NCBI RefSeq assembly: GCF_013393185.1
Contig: NZ_QJQX01000054.1
Span: forward strand, 372,001 to 436,000
Length of the DNA: 64,000 nucleotides
Direction of reading: 5' to 3'
Source of the DNA: Sphingobium lactosutens
GTDB lineage: Bacteria; Pseudomonadota; Alphaproteobacteria; Sphingomonadales; Sphingomonadaceae
Shown here: positions 48,701 to 58,309 of the stretch, in pieces
How the letters are laid out: each line of letters starts with the position of its first letter
How positions within the stretch are numbered: position 1 is the first letter of the stretch
The notes under the pieces: generated by a model
What the model saw: the letters and a program-made list of their open reading frames with translations, nothing else
Databases searched by the model: none
Told to the model about the DNA's origin: nothing
Translations under genes and position numbers: made by a program

Positions 48701-49281
48701 TCCAATAGCGGCACATGGGGCGCGGCGTCGCGCGGCAGCACGCCCGCCAGCCGCGGATCGGCGAAAGTCTCGATCTCGCGGCCATAGGGCAGGAAACCTG
48801 ACTTGATATAGAATCCCAGCGCCGCCGGGCTGTCGAGCGTGCAGGTGTGGACCCAGAAACGCTCCACCCCCTTGCGCCAGGCGAGCGACTTGGCCTGCGC
48901 CATCAGCCAACGGCCCAGACCCTTGCCGTTGAGTTCCGGCACCAGCCCGAAAAAGCCCAGCTCGCAGTCGGGCAGCGACCGGAAATCCAATTCCAGCAAC
49001 CCGACTTCGGTGCCGCGCGGATCGGTCACGGCATAGACCTCCACCGCCGGGTCATGGATGATCGCCGTCAGTTCCGGATCGGCCATCACCAGCCGCGAGA
49101 ACCAGAGCCAGGGCGCGCCGACGCGGCGGAACAGCGTTCGGTAAGCGGTCAGATCCGGCGTCTTCCACGGCGCCAGCCGCAACGGCGCGGCCGGGACCGG
49201 CGCGGGGCGGGGCCGTTCGCGCATCTCCAGATGGGTGACGATCGTCGCCACCATGCCCGGTTCCACCGGCGTCAGCGCCAT
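48682..49281 (-). CDS. GNAT-family N-acetyltransferase
   Basis: 199 residues. The GNAT acetyl-CoA-binding region is visible (ELGFFGLVPELNGKGLGRWL, a variant of Q/R-x-x-G-x-G/A) and the final motif HTCTLDSPAALGFYIKSGFL. The substrate is not predictable. It starts 5 bases after the hemF stop and is likely in the trmL-hemF transcript. Its end overlaps the convergent membrane gene. Confidence 0.88.
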   Translation of the reverse strand: MALTPVEPGMVATIVTHLEMRERPRPAPVPAAPLRLAPWKTPDLTAYRTLFRRVGAPWLWFSRLVMADPELTAIIHDPAVEVYAVTDPRGTEVGLLELDFRSLPDCELGFFGLVPELNGKGLGRWLMAQAKSLAWRKGVERFWVHTCTLDSPAALGFYIKSGFLPYGREIETFADPRLAGVLPRDAAPHVPLLDQTATA

Positions 49282-49286
49282 GCGGG

Positions 49287-50171
49287 TCAGCTCCAGGTCG
49301 CCATAGGCGGCAGGCTCATCAGGATCGCATCGATATTGCCGCCGGTCTTGAGGCCGAACAGCGTGCCGCGATCATGGACCAGATTGAACTCGGCATAGCG
49401 GCCGCGCCATTCCAGCATCGTGCGATAGTCGGCCTCCGTCCATGCCTCCCCCATGCGCCGCCGCACGATCGGCGGGAAGGCGGCGAGGAAGGCGTCGCCG
49501 ACATCGCGGGTGAAGGCGAAATTCGCCTCGAATGCGGCATTGTCGGCGCATTCGAGATGGTCGTAAAAAATGCCGCCGACTCCGCGATGCACGCCGCGAT
49601 GGGGGATGAAGAAATACTCGTCCGCCCATTTCTTGAAGCGCGGATAATGATCCGGGTCGTGCGCGTCGCAGGCGGTCTTCAGCACGTCATGGAACTGCGC
49701 CGTATCCGCCGCGCGCGGCAGGGGCGGATTGAGGTCCGCGCCGCCGCCGAACCAGCTCTTGGTCGTCACCAGATAGCGGGTGTTCATGTGCACCGCGGGC
49801 ACATGCGGGTTGGCCATGTGCGCGACCAGGCTGATGCCGGTGGCGAAGAAGGCGGGGTCTTCGCCCGCGCCGTGGATGGTCTGGGCGAATCCGGGCGCGA
49901 ACTCGCCGCCCACGGTCGAGACGTTGACGCCGACCTTCTCGAAGACCTTGCCCTTCATCACGCCGCGCACGCCGCCCCCGCCTTCGCCGGGCGCCTGGCC
50001 CTCGGCCTCGCGGTCCCAGGCGGTATAGTCGAACCGGGCGTCGCTGCCGGCCTCGCGCTCGATCGCCTCGAACTCGGCGCAGATGCGGTTGCGCAGCGAT
50101 TCGAACCAGTCGCGCGCTGCCTGCTGCCGGACGTCGAGCGCAAATGGGACATGGGGAATCGGGTTGGTCAT
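49287..50171 (-). CDS. hemF: Oxygen-dependent coproporphyrinogen III oxidase
   Basis: 294 residues, typical length (~299). Signatures: VFEKVGVNVSTVGGEF, AVHMNTRYLVTTKSWFGGGA, KKWADEYFFIPHRGVHRGVG with GGIFYDHLE, and LEWRGRYAEFNLVHDRGTLF. It decarboxylates coproporphyrinogen III to protoporphyrinogen IX in haem synthesis. It overlaps trmL by 4 bases. Its neighbourhood with the bc1 operon fits a respiratory cluster. Confidence 0.96.
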   Translation of the reverse strand: MTNPIPHVPFALDVRQQAARDWFESLRNRICAEFEAIEREAGSDARFDYTAWDREAEGQAPGEGGGGVRGVMKGKVFEKVGVNVSTVGGEFAPGFAQTIHGAGEDPAFFATGISLVAHMANPHVPAVHMNTRYLVTTKSWFGGGADLNPPLPRAADTAQFHDVLKTACDAHDPDHYPRFKKWADEYFFIPHRGVHRGVGGIFYDHLECADNAAFEANFAFTRDVGDAFLAAFPPIVRRRMGEAWTEADYRTMLEWRGRYAEFNLVHDRGTLFGLKTGGNIDAILMSLPPMATWS

Positions 50172-50626
50172 GCGGGGAACTTTCCGGTCTGGCGGAGGGC
50201 TTCGGCAACGGCGATGCCCGTGGAAACGGCGATGTTCAAGGATCGGAAGCCCGGCGCCATCGGGATGCGGACCCGGATATCGGCCAGATCGCGTACCTCG
50301 TCGGGCACGCCGGCGCTCTCCGATCCCATCAGCAGCACATCGTCTTCATGGAATTCGACCTCGGGCAGGCGCTGCGAGGCATGGGCGCTCATCAGCAGCA
50401 AACGACGCCCCTCGGCACGGCGAACCGCATCGAAGGCGGCGAAATTCACATGGCGCACAACCTCGGCCGCCTCGCCATAATCCATTGCCGCCCGCTTGAG
50501 GCGAGCGTCGGAAAAGGCGAATCCGGTCGGCATGATGATGTCGACGGGGACAGAGAAGCAGGCGGCAAGCCGCAAGATGGCGCCGACATTTCCCGCAATC
50601 TCGGGTTGGTAAAGGGCGATACGCAT
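50168..50626 (-). CDS. trmL: tRNA (cytidine/uridine-34-2'-O)-methyltransferase
   Basis: 152 residues, typical TrmL length (~157). SPOUT-fold motifs: ALYQPEIAGNVGAILRLAAC, the SAM-knot region LLMGSESAGVPDEV and VRIPMAPGFRSLNIAVSTGI. It methylates the wobble-base ribose of tRNA-Leu. First gene of trmL-hemF, divergent from petA. Confidence 0.94.
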   Translation of the reverse strand: MRIALYQPEIAGNVGAILRLAACFSVPVDIIMPTGFAFSDARLKRAAMDYGEAAEVVRHVNFAAFDAVRRAEGRRLLLMSAHASQRLPEVEFHEDDVLLMGSESAGVPDEVRDLADIRVRIPMAPGFRSLNIAVSTGIAVAEALRQTGKFPA

Positions 50627-50834
50627 GGGGCGTCGCCATAATGCATCTGGAGCATTTGCAATAGACTAGGTAATATTGCGACTGGCAAAGCGGGCGCAGT
50701 CCGGTTATCACCCCCTGCGAACACGCCGGGGGGAAGGCGGGGTCAGCCACGGCTGATAACCCAAATCCCTTGATAATCAGGGCCGCTAAAGGGCGCCCGG
50801 TGTGAGCAGGGAAGTCTTGCAAGGGTAGAGGTGC

Positions 50835-51401
50835 ATGGCGAGCGTAGAGCATTCTGACGGCCAAGGATTATCCGGCGGAGAAGGGGTACGCCGCCGCGAT
50901 TTCATCAACATCGCTGCGGTGAGCTTCGCAGGAGTCGGCGCTGTCGCCGTCGTCCTGCCGCTGATCGACCAGATGAACCCCAGCGCCGACGTTCTGGCGC
51001 TCGCGTCGACGGAAGTGGACCTCTCGGCGATTCAGCCGGGCCAGGCGATCAAGACCACCTTCCGGTCGCAGCCGCTGTTCGTGCGGCAATTGACACCCAA
51101 GGAAATCGCCGAAGCCGACAAGGTCGATCCGTCCACGCTGCGCGACCCGCAGACGCTGGAGGAGCGGACCGTCGACGGCAAAAAGCAGTGGCTCATCACC
51201 ATGGGCGTCTGCACCCATCTCGGCTGCGTCCCGCTGGGCGCGGGCGAGGGGGAGAATCGCGGCGAATTCGGCGGTTATTTCTGCCCCTGCCACGGCTCGT
51301 CCTACGACACGGCCGCGCGCATCCGTAAGGGGCCTGCCCCCAAGAATCTGGAAGTGCCGAAGTTCAGCTTCACTTCCGACACTGCCATTCTCGTGGGTTA
51401 A
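50835..51401 (+). CDS. petA: Ubiquinol-cytochrome c reductase Rieske iron-sulphur subunit
   Basis: 188 residues, typical length. A Tat-like N-terminal anchor ([20 protein letters not shown]) keeps it in the membrane. The Rieske cluster ligands are in [14 protein letters not shown] and [10 protein letters not shown]. It transfers electrons from ubiquinol to cytochrome c1 in complex III. First gene of petABC. Confidence 0.97.
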   Translation: MASVEHSDGQGLSGGEGVRRRDFINIAAVSFAGVGAVAVVLPLIDQMNPSADVLALASTEVDLSAIQPGQAIKTTFRSQPLFVRQLTPKEIAEADKVDPSTLRDPQTLEERTVDGKKQWLITMGVCTHLGCVPLGAGEGENRGEFGGYFCPCHGSSYDTAARIRKGPAPKNLEVPKFSFTSDTAILVG

Positions 51402-51414
51402 GGGGGGTAATAAC

Positions 51415-52707
51415 ATGAGCTTTCCATGGGCCGAACATTATACCCCCAAGCATCCGGTGATGCAGTGGGTCGACGAGAAGCTGCCGCTGCCGCGCCTCGT
51501 CTACAACGCGATCGGCGCGGGCTATCCGGTGCCGCGCAACCTCAACTATTTCTGGAATTTCGGCGTCCTGGCCGGCCTCGCGCTGGTGATCCAGATCGTC
51601 ACCGGGGTCATCATGGCGATGCACTATGGCGCCAATGACCTGGTCGCCTTCAGCACCGTCGAACAGACGATGCGTGATGTGAATGCGGGCTGGCTGATGC
51701 GCTATGCGCACGCCAACGGCGCCAGCTTCTTCTTCATCGTCGTCTATCTCCACATCTTCCGCGGTCTCTATTTCGGCTCCTACAAGGCGCCGCGCGAAAT
51801 GGTGTGGCTGCTGGGCCTCGTCATCTTCCTGCTGATGATGGCGACCGCCTTCATGGGCTATGTGCTGCCCTGGGGCCAGATGTCCTATTGGGGCGCGAAG
51901 GTCATCACCGGCCTGTTCGGCGCCATCCCCGTGGTGGGCGAGCCGATCCAGACCTGGCTGCTGGGTGGCTTTGCTCCCGGCAATGCCTCGCTCAACCGCT
52001 TCTTCTCGCTGCACTTCCTGCTGCCCTTCGTGATTGCGGGCGTCATCATCCTGCACATCTGGGCGCTGCATATTCCAGGGTCCTCGAACCCCACCGGCGT
52101 GGAAGTGAAGGGGCCGCAGGACACTGTCCCGTTCCACCCCTATTACACCGCGAAGGACGGCTTCGGCGTCGGCGTCTTCCTGATCCTCTTCGCGATCATG
52201 CTGTTCTTCGCGCCTAATTATCTGGGCCACCCGGACAATTATATCGAGGCGAACCCGCTCTCGACGCCCGCGCACATCGTGCCCGAATGGTATTTCTGGC
52301 CCTTCTACGCGATCCTGCGCGCCTTCACCGTCGACTTCTTCTTCGTGCCGGCCAAGCTGCTGGGCGTGCTGGCCATGTTCGCATCGATCCTGCTGCTCTT
52401 CTTCCTGCCCTGGCTCGACACGTCACCGGTGCGGTCGGGCAGCTATCGCCCGACTTTCCGGAAATTCTTCTGGATACTCATCCTCGACGTGCTGGTCCTG
52501 GGCTATTGCGGCGGCGCGCCGGCGGAAGAGCCTTATGTGATGATCTCCCAGGTCTTCGCGGGCTATTATTTCGCGCATTTCCTGATCATTCTGCCGCTGA
52601 TTGCGCGGTTCGAAAAGCCGCTGCCACTGCCCAACTCGATCACGGATGCGGTGCTGGCCAAATATGCCAAGGCTGACGGCGAACCCGCCGCGGTCCCGGC
52701 CGAATAA
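51415..52707 (+). CDS. petB: Cytochrome b subunit of the bc1 complex
   Basis: 430 residues, full-length bacterial cytochrome b with eight membrane helices. Haem ligand region [20 protein letters not shown], Qo site [18 protein letters not shown], and the [15 protein letters not shown] (PEWY) motif are intact. Inner-membrane quinol oxidation and reduction core of complex III. 13 bases after petA. Confidence 0.97.
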   Translation: MSFPWAEHYTPKHPVMQWVDEKLPLPRLVYNAIGAGYPVPRNLNYFWNFGVLAGLALVIQIVTGVIMAMHYGANDLVAFSTVEQTMRDVNAGWLMRYAHANGASFFFIVVYLHIFRGLYFGSYKAPREMVWLLGLVIFLLMMATAFMGYVLPWGQMSYWGAKVITGLFGAIPVVGEPIQTWLLGGFAPGNASLNRFFSLHFLLPFVIAGVIILHIWALHIPGSSNPTGVEVKGPQDTVPFHPYYTAKDGFGVGVFLILFAIMLFFAPNYLGHPDNYIEANPLSTPAHIVPEWYFWPFYAILRAFTVDFFFVPAKLLGVLAMFASILLLFFLPWLDTSPVRSGSYRPTFRKFFWILILDVLVLGYCGGAPAEEPYVMISQVFAGYYFAHFLIILPLIARFEKPLPLPNSITDAVLAKYAKADGEPAAVPAE

Positions 52708-52722
52708 GGGGGGTAGACAGTC

Positions 52723-53574
52723 ATGGTACGCATCGGCGCATTTCTCGTCGGCCTCTTCTTCGCCGGCTGGCTGCTGGTCTCCTTCCTCGTGGGCGCCTAT
52801 GCCTATGTGACGGAACCGCCAGCCAAGACGGTGGAGCATGAGTTCCATCTGGCCCCCAAGCACGTCTCCTTCTCGTTCGACGGGCCTTTCGGCAAATATG
52901 ACCAGCAGCAGCTCCAGCGCGGCTTCCAGGTATTCAAGGAAGTCTGCTCGGCCTGCCACAGCCTGAAGTTCGTCGCCTTCCGCGATCTTGCGGCGCTCGG
53001 CTATAACGAAGCCGAAGTAAAGGCGATCGCCAAGCAGTGGGCGATCAAGACGCCCGACGTCGATCCCGCCACCGGCGAGGCATCGACCCGCGATCCGGTT
53101 CCGGCCGATCATTTCCCCAAGCCCTTCGCGAACAATGTCGCGGCGGCGGCGGCGAACAACAATGCGATCCCGCCAGACCTCTCGCTGATGACCAAGGCAC
53201 GCCATCATGGCCCCGCCTATGTCTATTCGCTGCTGACGGGTTTCCAGCAACAGCCGGCCGAACTGCTCAAGGAGTTCCCGGACGCCAAGACGCCGGAGGG
53301 GCTGCACTACAACCCCTATTTCGCCAACCTGAATCTCGCCATGGCGCCGCCGCTGACGGCCGATGGGCAGGTGACTTATGGCGACGGCACCAAGCCGACG
53401 GTGGACCAGATGGCGCAGGACGTATCGGCCTTCCTCGCCTGGACCGCCGAGCCGAAGCTGGAAAATCGCCATCGCGCGGGGCTGGCCACGGTGGTCTTCC
53501 TGCTGATCGCGACGGCGCTGGCTTACATGTCCTATCAGAATATCTGGGCGGACAAGAAAAAGGCCGTCGCCTGA
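52723..53574 (+). CDS. petC: Cytochrome c1 subunit of the bc1 complex
   Basis: 283 residues. An N-terminal hydrophobic segment (FLVGLFFAGWLLVSFLVGAY) precedes the haem-binding C-S-A-C-H (EVCSACHSLKFVAFRDLAAL). Axial Met region NLNLAMAPPLTADGQV and a C-terminal anchor (LATVVFLLIATALAYMSYQN). Last gene of petABC, followed by a terminator. Confidence 0.96.
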   Translation: MVRIGAFLVGLFFAGWLLVSFLVGAYAYVTEPPAKTVEHEFHLAPKHVSFSFDGPFGKYDQQQLQRGFQVFKEVCSACHSLKFVAFRDLAALGYNEAEVKAIAKQWAIKTPDVDPATGEASTRDPVPADHFPKPFANNVAAAAANNNAIPPDLSLMTKARHHGPAYVYSLLTGFQQQPAELLKEFPDAKTPEGLHYNPYFANLNLAMAPPLTADGQVTYGDGTKPTVDQMAQDVSAFLAWTAEPKLENRHRAGLATVVFLLIATALAYMSYQNIWADKKKAVA

Positions 53575-53602
53575 CGATCTGACCCACCCGGGACAAAATG
53601 AC

Positions 53603-53633
53603 AGGGCGCGGTTCCTTGAGGGGACCGCGCCCT
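53603..53633 (+). terminator. Rho-independent terminator after petC
   Basis: Stem AGGGCGCGGTTCC / GGGACCGCGCCCT followed by TTCTC, about 30 bases after the petC stop and ahead of apt. Confidence 0.8.
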
Positions 53634-53651
53634 TTCTCTATGGAGCATGGC

Positions 53652-54188
53652 ATGAGCATCGACAGCCTGACCGCCCTGATCCGCACCATCCCCGATTTCC
53701 CCAAGCCGGGGATCATGTTCCGCGACGTGACGACCCTGCTGGCCGATGGCCCCGGCCTCACCGAGTTGGTGGAGCGGCTGGCCGCCGTCGCCCGGCCGCT
53801 GGACCCGGACCTGATCGTCGGGATCGAGGCGCGCGGCTTCATTCTGGGCGCGGCGCTCGCCGTGGCGCTGGGCAAGGGCTTCGTGCCGGTGCGCAAGAAA
53901 GGCAAGCTGCCCGGCAAGACGGTCGGTATCGACTATGTGCTGGAATATGGCGCCGACCGCCTCGAACTGCATGAAGGACAGGTGCCGCAGGGCGCGCGCG
54001 TCGTGCTGGTCGACGATCTGATCGCGACGGGCGGCACCGCGCTCGCCGCCGCGCAACTGCTGCGCGAACAGGGGGCGAGCGTGCTGATGGCCCTGTTCGC
54101 GGTTGACCTGCCCGATCTGGGCGGCAAGGCGGCGCTGGAGGCGGATGGCATCGCTGCGCAGGCCCTGATCAAGTTCGTGGGCGAATAA
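53652..54188 (+). CDS. apt: Adenine phosphoribosyltransferase
   Basis: 178 residues from ATG 53652 (GGAG 6 bases upstream; ATG 53640 also possible). Motifs: TIPDFPKPGIMFRDVTTLLA at the N terminus, IVGIEARGFILGAALA, and the PRPP loop RVVLVDDLIATGGTALAAAQ. It salvages adenine to AMP. It lies near a probable MTA/SAH nucleosidase gene (55301-55930) that would release adenine. Confidence 0.95.
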   Translation: MSIDSLTALIRTIPDFPKPGIMFRDVTTLLADGPGLTELVERLAAVARPLDPDLIVGIEARGFILGAALAVALGKGFVPVRKKGKLPGKTVGIDYVLEYGADRLELHEGQVPQGARVVLVDDLIATGGTALAAAQLLREQGASVLMALFAVDLPDLGGKAALEADGIAAQALIKFVGE

Positions 54189-54245
54189 GACGGCACCGCG
54201 CGCTGCCGAGGGGCAGGGCATGAACGACCAGCGAAAGGAAGCATC

Positions 54246-55298
54246 ATGCGTGCCCGCTTTGCCGCCCTCGCACTCGCCCTGACGGCATCGGGCTGCGCGA
54301 CGCCCCTGCCGTTGCGCTCCATGGCGTGCGAAACTGCTATGCCGCCGGTGGTCGCTCCGACGCCGGATGGGCGAAACGTCACCACCCTGTCGGTACTGAC
54401 CTATAATATCGAGGGACTGGGCTGGCCCGCCCGCTCGGGCCGTGCGCCCTCCCTGCGCGCCATCGGGGAGCGGCTTGCTACCCTGCGCGCGGCGGGCAAG
54501 GCGCCCGACATCATCCTCTTCCAGGAAATGTTCAGCGGTCCCGCCAAGCAGGCGGTTGCGGCCACCGGCTATCCGGCCATCGTCACTGGCCCCCGCCGCA
54601 CCACGCGTGCGCGCGGCGTGACGAAGGAATCGCTCCCTGGCCGTTCCCATATCAAGCGGGGCGAAGTCGGCCTGCACCTCACCGGCAGCGGCCTCGCCAT
54701 CGCCTCCCGCTATCCGGTCGTCCATGTCGCCATGCATGCCTATGGCCGCCGCTCCTGCGCGGGGATCGACTGCCTCGCCAACAAGGGGATCATGCTGGCG
54801 CGCATCGCCATTCCCGGCGTGCCGACGCCGATCGACATATATGACACCCATATGAACAGCCGTGGGGCCTCGCGCGCGCCGGGCCTGCGCAATCTCGCCG
54901 CGCATGAACGCCAGTCGCTCGAAGCCTCGGCCTTTATCGACCGCAGCCATGACGATGCCTATCCGTTGATCTTCGGCGGCGATTTCAACATGCGCCATTC
55001 CGACCTGCGCTGGGAAAATTTCTCCCGCTACCAGTCGCTCAATCTGGTGCATCGCGTTTGCGCCGATCCTCTGTCCGGCTGCGACGTGCGCATGTCCTGG
55101 GATGGCGATGAGCCCTGGATGGACACGCAGGATCTGCAATTCTTCTGGCCCGGCGACCATGTGTCGGTTCGCCCTATCCGGGTCGAGGCAATGTTCGACG
55201 GCGGCCCGACCGGCCCCGAACTATCCGACCATGACGGCTTCCTGGTGACGTACCAGCTGTCCTGGCGCCCTACGGCCACCGCGCCGGACGGTTGCTGA
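54246..55298 (+). CDS. Endonuclease/exonuclease/phosphatase-fold lipoprotein
   Basis: 350 residues. Lipoprotein signal with lipobox A-S-G-C (FAALALALTASGCATPLP). The DNase-I-like domain shows VLTYNIEGLG, IILFQEMFSG (metal Glu), IDIYDTHMNSRG (catalytic His/Asn), FGGDFNMRHSDL (Asp-x-Asn) and ELSDHDGFLVTY (Asp-His). It could be a nuclease, a sphingomyelinase or a phosphoinositide phosphatase; anchored at the cell surface or periplasm. All catalytic positions seem present. Confidence 0.85.
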   Translation: MRARFAALALALTASGCATPLPLRSMACETAMPPVVAPTPDGRNVTTLSVLTYNIEGLGWPARSGRAPSLRAIGERLATLRAAGKAPDIILFQEMFSGPAKQAVAATGYPAIVTGPRRTTRARGVTKESLPGRSHIKRGEVGLHLTGSGLAIASRYPVVHVAMHAYGRRSCAGIDCLANKGIMLARIAIPGVPTPIDIYDTHMNSRGASRAPGLRNLAAHERQSLEASAFIDRSHDDAYPLIFGGDFNMRHSDLRWENFSRYQSLNLVHRVCADPLSGCDVRMSWDGDEPWMDTQDLQFFWPGDHVSVRPIRVEAMFDGGPTGPELSDHDGFLVTYQLSWRPTATAPDGC

Positions 55299-55300
55299 CC

Positions 55301-55930
55301 TCAGCCGGCCGCACGGCCCAAGGCGTCGGGCAGCAGGTCCACGGCCTGCGCCAGCCGCTCGTCGAGCAGGCCCAGCAATTCCATCCAGCCATTGATATGG
55401 TCCAATTCGCCCGGTCCGTCCGACACGCCGCGCAGCCCCATCAGCGGCACGCCGAACCGATCGCAGGCCCGCGCCACCGCGAACGTCTCCATATCGACCA
55501 TGTCGGCGTCGATGCCGGCATATTCGTCACCGCCCACCACATTGGCCCCGGTCGACAGGCGAACCGAGGGAAGGGCGAGGGGCGTCACGAGCGGTACGTC
55601 GACCGGATGATCGGTCAACGGCGTCACGCCCTTGGTGAAGCCCAGCCGCGATGCATCCATGTCGCGCCACGATACGCTGGCGATCTGGAAAATCTCGCCC
55701 AGCGGGCAAAGCCGCGATCCCGCCGAGCCGAGGCAGACGACCAGATCGGGCAGCGCCTGGACCCGGTCCAGTTGCTGCAACGCCATGCCCGTCGCCAGCG
55801 CCGCCTCGACCGGTCCCACGCCGGTCAGCAGCGGGCTGAACCGTGCGCGCAGATGCGGACCATATTCGGCTTCCACCGCCATCACGAACAGCAGGCGCCG
55901 TCCTCCGATCATTTCGCATGCTATCGTCAT
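55301..55930 (-). CDS. MTA/SAH nucleosidase-like nucleoside hydrolase
   Basis: 209 residues, phosphorylase/nucleosidase superfamily. LLFVMAVEAEYGPHL matches the MTAN-type start, with LLTGVGPVEAALATGMALQQ and the ribose-binding DADMVDMETFAVARACDRFG, then RGVSDGPGELD with the catalytic Asp. Members cleave methylthioadenosine or S-adenosylhomocysteine to adenine. Convergent with the lipoprotein gene and close to apt. Start uncertain (no clear ribosome site). Confidence 0.82.
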   Translation of the reverse strand: MTIACEMIGGRRLLFVMAVEAEYGPHLRARFSPLLTGVGPVEAALATGMALQQLDRVQALPDLVVCLGSAGSRLCPLGEIFQIASVSWRDMDASRLGFTKGVTPLTDHPVDVPLVTPLALPSVRLSTGANVVGGDEYAGIDADMVDMETFAVARACDRFGVPLMGLRGVSDGPGELDHINGWMELLGLLDERLAQAVDLLPDALGRAAG

Positions 55931-56031
55931 GGCCGGCCGTGCGCCCTCATTGCCTGTCTGTAATGGTCAGGACATCCCCGTGACAGCCGCGCGCGCTATA
56001 GTCGAGAGCATCTTTGTCCCGTGAGTCGACC

Positions 56032-56190
56032 ATGCGCACGCCTGTCCCGCTTCCCTTCCCTGTTCCTGCCGATGATGACGAGAGGATTACCGTCGCCGAC
56101 ATAATGGCCTGGGCCAGGGTCGAGCGCGCCCTGTCGTCCAGGCGCGACGCCTGCCGCCCTCAGGGTGCACGCCATGGCGCGCTGCGCTAG
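56032..56190 (+). CDS. Possible small protein, 52 residues
   Basis: Frame from ATG 56032 to TAG 56188-56190, beginning MRTPVPLPFPVPADDDERIT and containing VADIMAWARVERALSSRRDA. GC-rich third positions suit the genome. No ribosome site is clear. It sits alone between the nucleosidase gene and the tRNA. It may be a real small gene or chance. Confidence 0.35.
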   Translation: MRTPVPLPFPVPADDDERITVADIMAWARVERALSSRRDACRPQGARHGALR

Positions 56191-56209
56191 GGGCGGATCG
56201 ATCAAAGGA

Positions 56210-56253
56210 TGAAAAAGAGAAAGCCCGCCGCTTCGAAAGAAGCGACGGGCTTT
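56210..56253 (-). terminator. Terminator of tRNA-Val
   Basis: Stem AAAGCCCG (56220-56227) / CGGGCTTT (56246-56253) continued by CGCTTC/GAAGCG. On the minus strand it is followed by TCTCTTTTTC and starts 5 bases after the tRNA 3' end. Confidence 0.85.
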
Positions 56254-56257
56254 GTCA

Positions 56258-56332
56258 TGGTGGGCGTGGCAAGGATTGAACTTGCGACCCCTGCGATGTC
56301 AACACAGTGCTCTACCACTGAGCTACACGCCC
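56258..56332 (-). tRNA. tRNA-Val (GAC)
   Basis: 75 bases including an encoded CCA. Acceptor stem GGGCGTG / CACGCCC, D-arm GCTC-AGTGGTA-GAGC, anticodon arm CTGTG-TTGACAT-CGCAG (anticodon GAC), variable loop and T-arm with GTTCAATC. The cloverleaf folds fully by eye. Confidence 0.95.
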
Positions 56333-56461
56333 GCCGTGGAGGGGGCCAATAACGGGGGTCGGTGACTCGCGCAAGCGGGAAATTGCATATTCTGAACATT
56401 CTTCTGGACAGGGGTGGGGTGCCACATATGCTGCGACGCAAATCGGGGGACGCCAACATCC

Positions 56462-57793
56462 ATGCTGCCATCGTCATCCTCGCCGTTGCAGACGGCGCCG
56501 CGCCTGCCTTTCTACCGCCAGCTTTATGTCCAGGTGCTGGCCGCGATCGCGCTCGGCGTGTTGATCGGCCATGTCTGGCCCGACGCGGGGAAGCAGCTGA
56601 AGCCGCTTGGCGAAGCCTTCATCAAGCTGGTGAAGATGGTTATCGCGCCGGTCATCTTCCTGACCATCGTCACCGGGATTGCGGGGATGAAGGAACTGGG
56701 CGCGATCGGCCGGGTCGCGGCCAAGGCCTTCGCCTATTTCCTCACCTTCTCGACCCTGGCGCTCATTGTCGGTCTGATCGTCGCCAATGTCGTGCAGCCG
56801 GGTGCGGGCCTCAACATCGATCCCGCCACGCTCGACGCGGGCAGGGTCGCCGACTATGCGAATCAGGCGCATGAGCGCACGCTCACCGGCTTCCTGATGA
56901 GCATCATCCCCTCGACCATGGTGTCGGCGGTGGCGGACGGTAACATATTGCAGGTGCTGTTCGTGGCGATCCTGTTCGGCATCGCGCTCACCCTGATCGG
57001 GGAGAAGGCCCAGCCGCTGATAACCGTGCTCGAATCGGCCAGCCATGCCGTATTCAAGCTGGTGTCGATCCTGATGAAGGCCGCGCCGATCGGCGCGTTC
57101 GGCGCCATGGCCTTCACCATCGGCGAATATGGCGTCGGTACGCTTGCCAATCTCGCCGGGCTGGTCGCGACCTTCTACCTGACGTCCCTGTTGTTCGTGC
57201 TGGTGGTGCTGGGTGCGGTCGGCTGGCTGGTGGGCTTCAACATCCTCCACCTCATCCGCTATCTGAAGGCGGAGTTGCTGCTGGTGCTCGGCACCTCCTC
57301 CTCGGAGGCGGCGCTGCCCAGCCTGATCGAGAAGATGGAGCGCGCCGGTTGCCGCAAGTCGGTGGTCGGGCTGGTCGTGCCGACCGGCTACAGCTTCAAC
57401 CTCGACGGCACCAATATCTACATGACGCTGGCGGCGCTGTTCATCGCGCAGGCCTGCAACGTCCATATCAGCCTGGAGCAGCAAATTCTGCTGCTGCTGG
57501 TCGCGATGATCTCGTCCAAGGGCGCGGCGGGCGTCACCGGCGCGGGTTTCATCACGCTGGCGGCGACGCTGTCGATCGTGCCGACGGTGCCGGTGGCGGG
57601 CATGACGCTGATCCTGGGCGTCGATCGCTTCATGAGCGAGTGCCGCAGCCTCACCAACTTCATCGGCAATGCCGTGGCGACGGTGGTGGTGTCGGCGTGG
57701 GAAAAGGGTCTGGACCGCGAGCGCTTCAACGCCGCCATGGCCGGCCTTCCGCTCGACCCCACGCCGGACATGCAGGAAGTGGTGGCGGACTGA
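56462..57793 (+). CDS. dctA: C4-dicarboxylate/proton symporter
   Basis: 443 residues from ATG 56462, typical DctA length (~428-450). Glutamate/aspartate-sodium symporter family: [20 protein letters not shown], the serine-rich loop [60 protein letters not shown] and [20 protein letters not shown]. About eight membrane helices plus two re-entrant loops. Imports succinate, fumarate and malate. Convergent with cpdR (7-base gap). Confidence 0.94.
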   Translation: MLPSSSSPLQTAPRLPFYRQLYVQVLAAIALGVLIGHVWPDAGKQLKPLGEAFIKLVKMVIAPVIFLTIVTGIAGMKELGAIGRVAAKAFAYFLTFSTLALIVGLIVANVVQPGAGLNIDPATLDAGRVADYANQAHERTLTGFLMSIIPSTMVSAVADGNILQVLFVAILFGIALTLIGEKAQPLITVLESASHAVFKLVSILMKAAPIGAFGAMAFTIGEYGVGTLANLAGLVATFYLTSLLFVLVVLGAVGWLVGFNILHLIRYLKAELLLVLGTSSSEAALPSLIEKMERAGCRKSVVGLVVPTGYSFNLDGTNIYMTLAALFIAQACNVHISLEQQILLLLVAMISSKGAAGVTGAGFITLAATLSIVPTVPVAGMTLILGVDRFMSECRSLTNFIGNAVATVVVSAWEKGLDRERFNAAMAGLPLDPTPDMQEVVAD

Positions 57794-57799
57794 GAAGCC

Positions 57800-58180
57800 T
57801 CAGTTCGAGGCGGGCGACACCGTTTCGCTGCCGAACATCCGCTCGACCTCAAGCACCAGGTCGCGCAGGTGGAAGGGCTTGGACAGCACTTTCGCCTGCG
57901 GCACCGCCTTGCCGGCTTTCAGCGTCACGGCGGCAAAGCCGGTGATGAACATGATCCGCATGTCGGGCGCGACCTGCGCGGCATGCTGAGCGAGTTCGAT
58001 CCCGTCCATTTCCGGCATCACGATGTCGGTCAGCAGCAGGTCGAACCGGTCGCTGTTGATATGGGGCAACGCCTCCAGCCCGGTGGCGACCGGAACCACG
58101 TCATAACCGGACTTTTCCAGCGCGCGGGCCAGATAGGTCCGCATGCTTTCGTCATCTTCAGCCAACAATATGCGAATCAT
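57800..58180 (-). CDS. cpdR: Single-domain response regulator CpdR
   Basis: 126 residues, receiver domain only. Acidic pair in ILLAEDDESMR, phospho-acceptor D52 in DLLLTDIVMPEMDGIELA, conserved Thr in IMFITGFAA and Lys in KVLSKPF. The sequence closely follows my recollection of alphaproteobacterial CpdR, which in the unphosphorylated form brings ClpXP and its substrates to the cell pole during the cell cycle. Divergent from the N-formylglutamate amidohydrolase-like gene. Confidence 0.9.
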   Translation of the reverse strand: MIRILLAEDDESMRTYLARALEKSGYDVVPVATGLEALPHINSDRFDLLLTDIVMPEMDGIELAQHAAQVAPDMRIMFITGFAAVTLKAGKAVPQAKVLSKPFHLRDLVLEVERMFGSETVSPASN

Positions 58181-58309
58181 CGCCCCGTTTCGTCCTGTCG
58201 CATGGTCGCGCGAGCCACCCCTATGGCGCGAGGCCCGCTTATATGCGATAAGGTGTAAATATTATCCACCCGGATAACCAAATTTGGCGCGCCGGCGAAA
58301 GGAACCCTA

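Noticed and set aside
50655..50680. GCAATA...TATTGC inverted repeat upstream of petA/trmL
   Set aside because: Six-base arms with a 10-base spacer are too weak to call an operator; no matching copy was found near other genes in the window.
58262..58270. TTATCCACC, a near DnaA box, between cpdR and the amidohydrolase gene
   Set aside because: Single copy with one mismatch, no cluster and no AT-rich unwinding region, so no replication origin is claimed.
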